From Nocardioides marinus (GTDB lineage: Bacteria > Actinomycetota > Actinomycetes > Propionibacteriales > Nocardioidaceae), in contig NZ_JACBZI010000001.1 of the NCBI RefSeq assembly GCF_013408145.1, forward strand, positions 3,982,001-4,046,000: 64,000 bases of DNA, given 5' to 3'. Shown here in pieces: positions 49,304 to 55,855 of this stretch (the first letter of the stretch is position 1; each line of letters opens with the position of its first letter). A model generated the notes under the pieces. The model ran no database searches and was not told where the DNA came from. It was given only the letters and a program-made list of their open reading frames with translations. A program made the position numbers and the translations under genes.

Positions 49304-50593
49304 CTATTGCACGAAGCGGAACAGCGGACTCTCCGGCGGCACCGGCTCCACGCGCAGCGGCGAGGTCGCCATCCGCTCCAGCAGCGGGGCGTGGTCGGCA
49401 GGGTCCTGCAGCTCGACACCCACCAGGGCCGGGCCCGTCTCGCGGTTGTTGCGCTTGACGTACTCGAAGAGCGTGATGTCGTCGTCGGGGCCGAGCACCT
49501 CGTCCAGGAAGCGGCGCAGGGCGCCGGGCTCCTGGGGGAACTCCACCAGGAAGTAGTGCTTGAGGCCCTCGTGCACGAGTGCCCGCTCCACGACCTCGGC
49601 GTAGCGGCTCACGTCGTTGTTGCCGCCGGAGAGGATGACGACCACAGCCTGCCCCGCGGCTGGCCGCTCGTCGTCCAGGAGCTGCCCCAGCGCCGCGCTG
49701 GAGAGCGCTCCGGCGGGCTCCGCGATGATCCCGTCGGACTGGTAGAGCGCCAGCATCTCCACGCACACCGCGCCCTCCGGCACCGCGACCAGCCGCGGTC
49801 GGTGCGCGGCGGTGACGGCGTGGGTCCACCCGCCGACCCGGCGTACGGCGGCACCGTCGACGAAGCCGTCGAAGCCGTCGAGCCCGGAGAGCTCCACAGG
49901 GGCCCCGGCGGCCAGGGCGGCGGCCATGCTGGCGGCGCCGGCCGGCTCCGCCCCGACCACGGTGGTCGCCGGGCTGTGCTCGGCCAGCCAGGTGAGCGCG
50001 CCGGCGATCAGCCCGCCGCCTCCCACCGGGACCACGAGGGTCCCGAGGCCGAGACCCTGGTCGGCCAGCTGCTCGACGACCTCGCGGGCGAGCGTGCCCT
50101 GACCGGCGATCGTGCGGAGGTCGTCGAAGGCCGGCACGGGGGTGGCGCCGGACTCGCGGGCGAACGCGGCGCTCGCGGCAGCGGCGTCGTCGTAGGTGTC
50201 GCCCCCGATGACGACCTCGACCAGGTCGCCGCCCAGCGCCGCGATCCGCTCGCGCTTCTGTCGCGGGGTGGTGCGGGGCAGGTGAACCCGGGCGCGGACG
50301 CCGGCACGCGCGCAGGCGAAGGCCACGCCCTGGGCGTGGTTGCCGGCCGAGGCGCAGGTGACGCCGCGTTCGCGCGCGGTCTCGTCGAGGCTGCTCAACA
50401 GCGTGGAGGCCCCCCGCACCTTGTAGGAGCGCACCGGCTGCAGGTCCTCACGCTTGACCCACACCTCCAGCCCCGTCGCGGCCGAGAGCCGGGCGCTGCG
50501 CTGCAGGGGGGTGGGGGACAGCACCTCGGCGAGCCGCACCGCGGCCGCGTCGACGTCGGCGGCCGTGGGCAGGGGGGAGGGGGTGGTGCTCAC
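49304..50593 (-). CDS. ilvA: Threonine ammonia-lyase (threonine dehydratase)
   Basis: A 429-residue PLP enzyme from the GTG at 50593. The PLP Lys is in PVRSYKVRGAST; the glycine-rich phosphate loop is VVPVGGGGLIAGAL, and CASAGNHAQGVAFACA is the conserved SxGNHxQG motif. The C-terminal 90 residues form an ACT-like regulatory domain (HYFLVEFPQEPGALRRFL ... FEYVKRNNRETG). It makes 2-oxobutyrate from threonine for isoleucine synthesis and is probably inhibited by isoleucine. It stands alone between two hairpins. Confidence 0.94.
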   Translation of the reverse strand: MSTTPSPLPTAADVDAAAVRLAEVLSPTPLQRSARLSAATGLEVWVKREDLQPVRSYKVRGASTLLSSLDETARERGVTCASAGNHAQGVAFACARAGVRARVHLPRTTPRQKRERIAALGGDLVEVVIGGDTYDDAAAASAAFARESGATPVPAFDDLRTIAGQGTLAREVVEQLADQGLGLGTLVVPVGGGGLIAGALTWLAEHSPATTVVGAEPAGAASMAAALAAGAPVELSGLDGFDGFVDGAAVRRVGGWTHAVTAAHRPRLVAVPEGAVCVEMLALYQSDGIIAEPAGALSSAALGQLLDDERPAAGQAVVVILSGGNNDVSRYAEVVERALVHEGLKHYFLVEFPQEPGALRRFLDEVLGPDDDITLFEYVKRNNRETGPALVGVELQDPADHAPLLERMATSPLRVEPVPPESPLFRFVQ

Positions 50594-50622
50594 CGTCCGA
50601 GGGTTCCAGACCTGCCGGTCGA

Positions 50623-50674
50623 CCCACGACGAGGCCCCCACGACGAGGCCCCCACGACGGGGGTCGTGGGGGCC
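50623..50674. terminator. Hairpin with 14-bp tandem repeats after the small secreted protein gene
   Basis: GGCCCCCACGAC (50647-50658) and GTCGTGGGGGCC (50663-50674) form a perfect 12-bp stem with loop GGGG, downstream of the minus-strand gene ending at 50712. The left arm belongs to a tandem repeat: CCCACGACGAGGCC at 50623-50636 and 50637-50650, then CCCACGAC again. Confidence 0.75.
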
Positions 50675-50711
50675 GGTGTCGTACGTCCGACGTGGAGCAG
50701 ATGACGGTGGC

Positions 50712-51143
50712 TCAGGCCTCCGCGGACTCCGAGGCCGTCGGCTCCTCGGTCGGCTCGCTCGTCTCCGAGGGCTCGGTGGTCTCGGTGGGCTCCTCGGTCG
50801 GCTCCTGCTCGGCCTGGCACTTCTCGAGCTTGGCCTGCTTCTTCTCGACCCGCTTGGCCTGGGCCTTCTTGGCCTTCTTGGCCTTCCGGGCCTCGCGCTT
50901 CTCGGCCGACTCGTCGTCGGTCCCCTCGGCCTCGGCGGCCTCCTGCTTCTCCTCCGCGAACTTCGCGTGCAGCCGCTCGTACTTGTCAACGGCCTTGTCG
51001 TACTGCTTCTGCTCCTGCGAGCAGGGCGCCTTCTCCTTGCCGCGGGCCTCGTCGGCGCTGGAGAGGGTGGCGGCGCCGGTGACCATCCCGACGCTGAGGG
51101 CGAGGCCGGCCAGGGAGGCCAGGGCAGTGCGGGCGTGTGACAT
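50712..51143 (-). CDS. Secreted helical-hairpin protein with acidic Thr/Glu/Pro tail
   Basis: A 143-residue exported protein. The signal peptide is about residues 1-30 (SLAGLALSVGMVTGAATLSSA). A helical hairpin of charged residues runs from APCSQEQKQYDKAVDKYERL to AKLEKCQAEQEP, with one Cys at each end, suggesting a disulfide-closed pair of helices (very Lys/Ala/Glu-rich). The last 30 residues (PTEEPTETTEPSETSEPTEE) are a low-complexity acidic tail. It is a paralogue in layout of the protein at 51326-52081. No anchor; function unknown. Confidence 0.75.
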   Translation of the reverse strand: MSHARTALASLAGLALSVGMVTGAATLSSADEARGKEKAPCSQEQKQYDKAVDKYERLHAKFAEEKQEAAEAEGTDDESAEKREARKAKKAKKAQAKRVEKKQAKLEKCQAEQEPTEEPTETTEPSETSEPTEEPTASESAEA

Positions 51144-51271
51144 ACGAAGACTCCGATCTGTGGTGCCGGCCCTCCCGAGCGAGGGACCGGGGAACCCCGT
51201 CACGGTAGATGAATCCCGGGGAGGGGTCCACGGTCGTAGTACCAAGGGGCCATCGGTGTGACCCGAGTGCA

Positions 51272-51305
51272 CGAGACCCCCGCGACCGAGGTCACGGGGG
51301 TCTCG
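51272..51305. terminator. Hairpin after the second secreted helical-hairpin gene
   Basis: CGAGACCCCCGCGACC (51272-51287) can pair with GGTCACGGGGGTCTCG (51290-51305), 16 bases with one mismatch and a tight loop. It lies 20 bp downstream of the minus-strand gene ending at 51326. Confidence 0.7.
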
Positions 51306-51325
51306 CGGGGGTGGTCCGGCGGGCC

Positions 51326-52081
51326 TCAGAAGCAGAAGACCTCGAGGATCGGGTCGCAGATCTCCTCCTCGGGCGAGCCCGACGCGCTGCTGGTGGCGGT
51401 GGGGCTGGTCGACGCGGTGGGGCTGGTCGAGGCCGTCGGGCTGGTCGTGGCGGTGGGCGACGGGCTGGGCTCCTCGTCGTCACAGAAGCCCGGGATGGGC
51501 AGGAAGTCGCAGATCGAGGGGAACCCCGGCTCCTCGGTCGGCTGCTCGGTCGGCTCCTCGGTCGGGGAGGAGGTCGCCGTCGGGCTGGTGGTGCCGGTCG
51601 GGCTGGCCGTGCCGGTGGGCGAGGTGGTCCCCGTGGGGCTGGTCGTGGCCGTGGGGCTGCCGGTCGGCGAGGTGGTCGCCGTGGGCGAGGCGGTCTCGGT
51701 CGGCTGCGCCTGGCAGTCCTCGAGCTCCTGCTCGGCCTTCTCGAGCTTGCGCTCCTTGGCCTTGAACGTCTTGCGGGCGCTCTTGACCTTCTTCTTGGCC
51801 TTGGTGCGCTCGGCCTTCGACGTCGCCTGCTTCTGCTGGGACCTGGCCTTCTTCAGCTTCTTCTGCGCCTTGCGGTGCTCGACCTGGGCGTCCTCGACCG
51901 CCTGCTCCTCCGCGGAGCAGTGGTTGCGCTGGGCGGCCTGCGCAGCGGAGCCCGCACCGGCCGTGGCGCCGTGGTGGGTTCCGGTGCCGGCCCACCCGAC
52001 GGTCGCCAGGGCGGTGGAGCCGGTGAGCAGCAGGACGCCGAGCAGGGCGGCGAGAGCGACCTTGAGCTGGGTGCGGACCAT
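51326..52081 (-). CDS. Secreted helical-hairpin protein with TSPT repeats and C-terminal Cys motifs
   Basis: A 251-residue exported protein. A signal peptide (KVALAALLGVLLLTGSTALA) is followed by a Lys-rich helical hairpin from NHCSAEEQAVEDAQVEHRK to EQELEDCQAQPTET, clamped by Cys at both ends as in the neighbour at 50712-51143. Then come long Thr/Ser/Pro repeats (TATTSPTG-like) probably forming a stalk, interrupted by ICDFLPIPGFCDDEE and ended by EEICDPILEVFCF at the C-terminus. The two Cys-x8-Cys units look like an internal duplication. Function unknown; wall- or polymer-associated by composition. Confidence 0.75.
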   Translation of the reverse strand: MVRTQLKVALAALLGVLLLTGSTALATVGWAGTGTHHGATAGAGSAAQAAQRNHCSAEEQAVEDAQVEHRKAQKKLKKARSQQKQATSKAERTKAKKKVKSARKTFKAKERKLEKAEQELEDCQAQPTETASPTATTSPTGSPTATTSPTGTTSPTGTASPTGTTSPTATSSPTEEPTEQPTEEPGFPSICDFLPIPGFCDDEEPSPSPTATTSPTASTSPTASTSPTATSSASGSPEEEICDPILEVFCF

Positions 52082-52191
52082 GGGGGGACCTTCCGGGGGG
52101 TTCAGGCAGGGGGCTTTACCTCCGGTCCAACGAGCGGGGGGCGGCGCGGTCACGCGGACCGCGCCGCCCCTGGCGACGACCTGCTGGTCGG

Positions 52192-53115
52192 TCAGCCGGC
52201 CGCGGTGACCACGGGCTCCCCTCCGGTGGCCACGCCGGTCCCGGACCCCTCGGCGCGACGCACGGCCCGCTCCTGGCGCACGGCCCACACGATCAGCGAG
52301 ACCCACACGACGGCGAGGGTCGCGGCCAGCGCCGCCACGCCCGCTCCGGGGAGGCCGAGCGCCTCGGCGATGGTCCTGGAGTTGGTCAGCACGATCAGGC
52401 CGCCGGCCGCGACGCCCAGCACGCGGGCGGCGAGGTGCTTGACCAGCCACGCGGCGAACGGTGCCGCGATGACGCCGCCGACCAGCAGCGCACCGGCGTA
52501 CCCCCACAGGATGCCCTGGGAGCCGAGGGCGAGCAGGAACCCGAGCGAGCCGCCCACCGCGACCACGAACTCCGAGGTGTCGATCGAGCCCACGACCTTG
52601 CGCGGCTCCAGGCGACCCGACGAGAGCAGCGTGGTGGTGCCCACCGGGCCCCAGCCGCCGCCGCCGACGGCGTCGAGGGCGCCGCCGACCAGACCCATGG
52701 GGGCGAGCATCCGGGCCGAGGGGCGGCTGCGGAAGGTGGGGCGCTGGCCGCCCAGGACGAGGAAGCGGTAGATCACGTAGAGACCGAGCGCGAGCAGGAT
52801 GCCGGCCACCATCGGCTTGGCCGCGGCGCCGTCGAGGCTGGCCAGGAAGGTCGCGCCGGCGAAGGCGCCCACGAAGCCGGGCACGGCCAGGATGCCGACG
52901 GTGCGCCAGTCCACGTTGCCGAACTTCTGGTGCGAGATGCCCGAGACCAGCGAGGTCCCGATCTCGGAGAAGTGGACCGCCGCCGAGGCGGCGGCCGGGG
53001 CGATGCCGGCGGCCAGCAGCAGCGTCGACGACGTGACGCCGTAGGCCATGCCGAGGGAACCGTCGACCAGCTGGGCCAGGAGGCCCACGAAGCCGAGGAC
53101 GAGGAGCTTGCGCAT
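52192..53115 (-). CDS. TauE/SafE-family sulfite/anion exporter-like permease
   Basis: A 307-residue membrane protein with about eight helices; the ATG at 53115 has GAGGAAG upstream, and the longer frame to 53223 is unlikely. Family motifs: GFVGLLAQLVDGSLGMAYG and LVGGALDAVGGGGWGPVGTTTLL, the duplicated 'DxxxGGGWG' type blocks. Members export sulfite, organosulfonates or other sulfur or C2 compounds. It is divergent from the NTF2-like gene. The start region is AT-rich (53116-53160), unlike the rest of the window, and probably regulated. Confidence 0.88.
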   Translation of the reverse strand: MRKLLVLGFVGLLAQLVDGSLGMAYGVTSSTLLLAAGIAPAAASAAVHFSEIGTSLVSGISHQKFGNVDWRTVGILAVPGFVGAFAGATFLASLDGAAAKPMVAGILLALGLYVIYRFLVLGGQRPTFRSRPSARMLAPMGLVGGALDAVGGGGWGPVGTTTLLSSGRLEPRKVVGSIDTSEFVVAVGGSLGFLLALGSQGILWGYAGALLVGGVIAAPFAAWLVKHLAARVLGVAAGGLIVLTNSRTIAEALGLPGAGVAALAATLAVVWVSLIVWAVRQERAVRRAEGSGTGVATGGEPVVTAAG

Positions 53116-53177
53116 GAAGGGAACTTCCTCACTAAAGACAACTGAATTACTAGAGATTATGCAGATAGGCGGGCCCC

Positions 53178-53723
53178 GTGACAATCGCCGCGCCGACGCG
53201 CTTGGATGCCGGGGTGAGCCCACGCTGGAGCGCCGACGAGATCACCGAGGCCTACGCCGCCTTCCACGGGCGGGTGCAGGAGTTCGCCGAGACCGGTCGG
53301 TGGGAGGGTTTCGCGGACCTGTTCACCGAGGACGCGACGTACGTCGAGCACGCCTTCGGCACCTTCCACGGGCGCGAGGAGATCCGCGAGTGGTCGGTGC
53401 GGACGATGACGACCTTCCCGGGTGGGACGATGACCGGCTTCCCGCTGGCGTGGCAGGTCGTCGACCCCGAGGCCGGCCGACTGGTCTGCGAGGTGCGCAA
53501 CCTGATGCCCGACCCCGGCGACGGCTCGCTGCACGAGGAGTCGAACATCACGATCATGACCTACGCCGGCGACGGGATGTTCTGTCGCGAGGAGGACGTC
53601 TACAACCCGATGCGCTTCGCTGCCATGACCGTGCGGTGGGCGCGGGTCGCCGCCGAGCACGGCCGGTTGGACGACGAGGGGCGGGCCTACCTGGAGAAGT
53701 ACGGCGCGCTCGTCCGCGACTGA
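53178..53723 (+). CDS. SnoaL/NTF2-like fold protein
   Basis: A 181-residue protein of the alpha+beta cone fold (SADEITEAYAAFHGRVQEFAETGRWEGFADLFTEDATYVEHAFG is the start of the fold; I read it as helix, loop and first strand). Residues about 19-135 cover the fold; there is no cofactor motif. NTF2-like proteins act as isomerases, dehydratases or binding proteins, so no reaction is assigned. GTG start at 53178. It is divergent from the TauE/SafE gene and could share its promoter region. Confidence 0.75.
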   Translation: MTIAAPTRLDAGVSPRWSADEITEAYAAFHGRVQEFAETGRWEGFADLFTEDATYVEHAFGTFHGREEIREWSVRTMTTFPGGTMTGFPLAWQVVDPEAGRLVCEVRNLMPDPGDGSLHEESNITIMTYAGDGMFCREEDVYNPMRFAAMTVRWARVAAEHGRLDDEGRAYLEKYGALVRD

Positions 53724-53728
53724 GGCCG

Positions 53729-53745
53729 ACACCCACGCCGGGTGT
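53729..53745. terminator. Hairpin after the NTF2-like gene
   Basis: ACACCC (53729-53734) and GGGTGT (53740-53745) form a 6-bp stem with loop ACGCC five bases after the stop. Confidence 0.45.
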
Positions 53746-53832
53746 GGACCGGAGGGCGTGTCGTGAGAGGGGTTCACGGCAGACCCTCCGGACGTTCACC
53801 TGCCGGACGGCGGACGCTGTCACCGTGCCCGG

Positions 53833-54288
53833 ATGCGCCGGCTGCTCCTGTCGACCCTCGGCTGGCTCCTGGTGCTGGTGGGCGTGGTGCTCTACCCCCT
53901 GCCGGGGCCGGGGCTGCTCGTCCTGGTGCTGGGCCTTGCGCTGCTCAGCAGGTACGACCCCTGGGCGGCCCGCCGGCTGGCGCCGCTGCAGCGGCGTGCC
54001 CTCGTCGAGACCCGGCGCAGCGTCGCCACCTTGCCGCGGCTGCTCGTCACGGCCTCGGTCACCGTCGCCCTCGGGGTCAGCGGCCTGGTGTGGCTGGCCG
54101 ACCCGGCGCGGCCCGACTGGTGGCTGTTGCCCACCTGGACCTGGCTGCCCGGTGGCACCTGGGCGGGTGTGGGTCAGATCGTGTCCGGGGTCGCCGGGCT
54201 CGCCGTCGTCGTGTGGGCGCGGGTGGCGCTGCTCCCCGACCCCGACAGGTCCAGCGACATGAACACGCTGAGCGGGTCGGGCCGGTAG
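53833..54288 (+). CDS. PGPGW-type membrane protein (first copy)
   Basis: A 151-residue protein with three to four hydrophobic helices. The N-terminal GWLLVLVGVVLYPLPGPGLL carries the PGPG signature of the TIGR02611/PGPGW family, followed by SRYDPWAARRL and WLADPARPDWWLLP. Function of the family is unknown. Another copy lies at 54775-55248, with an antiparallel GNAT gene between. Its 3' end overlaps the GNAT coding sequence by about 115 bp, an unusual length here. Confidence 0.82.
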   Translation: MRRLLLSTLGWLLVLVGVVLYPLPGPGLLVLVLGLALLSRYDPWAARRLAPLQRRALVETRRSVATLPRLLVTASVTVALGVSGLVWLADPARPDWWLLPTWTWLPGGTWAGVGQIVSGVAGLAVVVWARVALLPDPDRSSDMNTLSGSGR

Positions 54289-54707
54289 TGGCCGAACGGC
54301 GGGCACTCCACGAAGCCGTGCCGGGCGTAGAGCCGGCGGGCCGGGGCGAAGAATTCCTCGGCGCCGGTCTCGAGCCACAGCCGGTCGAGGCCGTTGTCGC
54401 GCGCGTGGGCCAGCACGTGCTGCAGCACGGCGGTCCCGATGCCACGACCGGTGGCGGCGCTGTCGGTGCGCATCGACTTCAGCTCGGGGTGGGTGGGATC
54501 GACGAGACTGAGGGCGAGGCAGCCGACGGGCGATCCGTCGTCGTCGCGGGCCACCCAGAGCGTCACGGCCTCGCGGCGAAGCCCGTCGAGGTCGAGCGCA
54601 TGGGTGCTCTCCGGCGGGCTGGTCGCACGGAGCTGGGCGACGTGGGCCTCGAGCAGACCCACCACGGCGGGATCGGAGAGGTCGTCGATCTCGATGCTCC
54701 AGGGCAC
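54174..54707 (-). CDS. GNAT-family N-acetyltransferase
   Basis: About 177 residues from the GTG at 54707. GNAT fold: IEIDDLSDPAVVGLLEAHV, VGCLALSLV, the acetyl-CoA loop SAATGRGIGTAVLQHVLAHA (R/Q-x-x-G-x-G type) and LWLETGAEEFFAPARRLYARHGF with the C-terminal FGHYRPDPLSVFMSLDL. It normally ends at this last block, so the extra 23 residues (Ser/Thr/Ala-rich) that overlap the PGPGW gene are likely an addition by stop-codon drift. Substrate probably a small molecule or amino acid. Confidence 0.85.
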   Translation of the reverse strand: MPWSIEIDDLSDPAVVGLLEAHVAQLRATSPPESTHALDLDGLRREAVTLWVARDDDGSPVGCLALSLVDPTHPELKSMRTDSAATGRGIGTAVLQHVLAHARDNGLDRLWLETGAEEFFAPARRLYARHGFVECPPFGHYRPDPLSVFMSLDLSGSGSSATRAHTTTASPATPDTI

Positions 54708-54774
54708 GGCGGCAGTGTAGGGATCCGCCTCAGCGGTCTGGTCCGGTGACCGCCTGCCTGGCATGCTCGTGCCC

Positions 54775-55248
54775 ATGAAGGCCGCGGCCCGGCGCCTGAC
54801 CCTCGAGATCGTGGGGTGGACCCTGCTGCTCGCCGGCATCGCCGCGCTGGTGCTGCCGGGTCCGGGCCTGCTCATGGTCTTCGCCGGGATGGCCGTGCTC
54901 TCCCAGCAGTACGACTGGGCCGAGCGCCGCGTGGAGCCGCTGCGCCTGCGGGCGATGCGCGCCGCGGCGTACGGCGTGGCGAAGCCGTCGCGGATCGTGG
55001 CCTCGGGCTTCGGTGTGGTCTGGATGTGGGCGTGGGGCCTGGTGTGGTGCCTCGACCCGGCGGTGCCCTCGTGGTGGTCGCTGCCCGACTCGTTCTGGCT
55101 GCCCGGCGGGCTCGCGACCGGGATCTCCCTGGTCGCGTCGGGCTTCCTGGCGCTCGCGCTGCTGGTGTGGAGCTACCGCCGCTTCCACGGCCGCCCCGAG
55201 GAGCTGCGGGAGCTCGAGCGGGACATCGAGCGCGCCGACGCCGCCTGA
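54775..55248 (+). CDS. PGPGW-type membrane protein (second copy)
   Basis: About 157 residues from the ATG at 54775 (54763 is also possible). The start GWTLLLAGIAALVLPGPGLLM is the family PGPG signature; SQQYDWAERRVEP and CLDPAVPSWWSLPDSFWLPGG match the first copy in order. Three to four membrane helices with a short acidic C-terminal tail (EELRELERDIERAD). Likely a diverged duplicate of 53833-54288; function unknown. A 16-bp tandem duplication (CGCCGCCTGAGACCCA, 55239-55270) spans its stop region and the end of the TetR gene. Confidence 0.82.
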   Translation: MKAAARRLTLEIVGWTLLLAGIAALVLPGPGLLMVFAGMAVLSQQYDWAERRVEPLRLRAMRAAAYGVAKPSRIVASGFGVVWMWAWGLVWCLDPAVPSWWSLPDSFWLPGGLATGISLVASGFLALALLVWSYRRFHGRPEELRELERDIERADAA

Positions 55249-55267
55249 GACCCACGCCGCCTGAGAC

Positions 55268-55855
55268 CTACTCCGGCGGCACCCGCACCAGCGCGCTGAT
55301 GACGGCTCGCACCATCGCCTCGGCGTCGATGTCGGGCAGGCCGGCCGCCGCGATCGCGTCGGCGTCGCGGCGCAGCATGGCGTAGCCGTGGATCGTGGAC
55401 CAGCAGGCCATGTTGAGCACGTCGGCCGCGACCCCGGGGGCCCAGCCCTGGGCCTGGGTCCGCTCGACGACCCGCCGGCCGTGCTCCCACAGGGCCAGCC
55501 GGGCCTCCACGAGCCGCGGGTCGTCGTGGTGGACCAGCTCGGGCCGGAACATCACGTCGAAGGTCGTCGGCTGGTCGGCCGCGAAGCCGAGGTAGGCCAT
55601 CGCGGCGGCGACGAGCGGGTCGTCACCGGTGCGCGCGGCGGTCGCGATCGCGGCCTGCGAGCGCCCGAGCAGCGCGTGGAACCCCTCGGTCGCGAGCACC
55701 GTGAAGAGCCCGGCGCGGTCGTCGAAGTGGTGCGCCGTGGCCTGGTGGGAGACCCCGCAACGTCGGGCGATGGCGCGCAGCGACACCTTGCCGATGCCGT
55801 TCTGCTCGATCTCGGCCAGCGCGGCGTGCAGCAGGCTGCGGCGTACGTCGCTCAT
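55268..55855 (-). CDS. TetR-family regulator of the MMPL exporter
   Basis: A 195-residue TetR protein. HTH (about residues 20-50): IGKVSLRAIARRCGVSHQATAHHF. The C-terminal helical domain (TFDVMFRPELVHHDDPRLVEARLALW) is the TetR_C_33-like ligand pocket. ATGA overlap with the MMPL gene makes it the second gene of the operon, so it probably regulates its own transcript through the twin palindromes at 58911-58951. The inducer is unknown, plausibly a compound exported by the MMPL protein. Confidence 0.85.
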   Translation of the reverse strand: MSDVRRSLLHAALAEIEQNGIGKVSLRAIARRCGVSHQATAHHFDDRAGLFTVLATEGFHALLGRSQAAIATAARTGDDPLVAAAMAYLGFAADQPTTFDVMFRPELVHHDDPRLVEARLALWEHGRRVVERTQAQGWAPGVAADVLNMACWSTIHGYAMLRRDADAIAAAGLPDIDAEAMVRAVISALVRVPPE

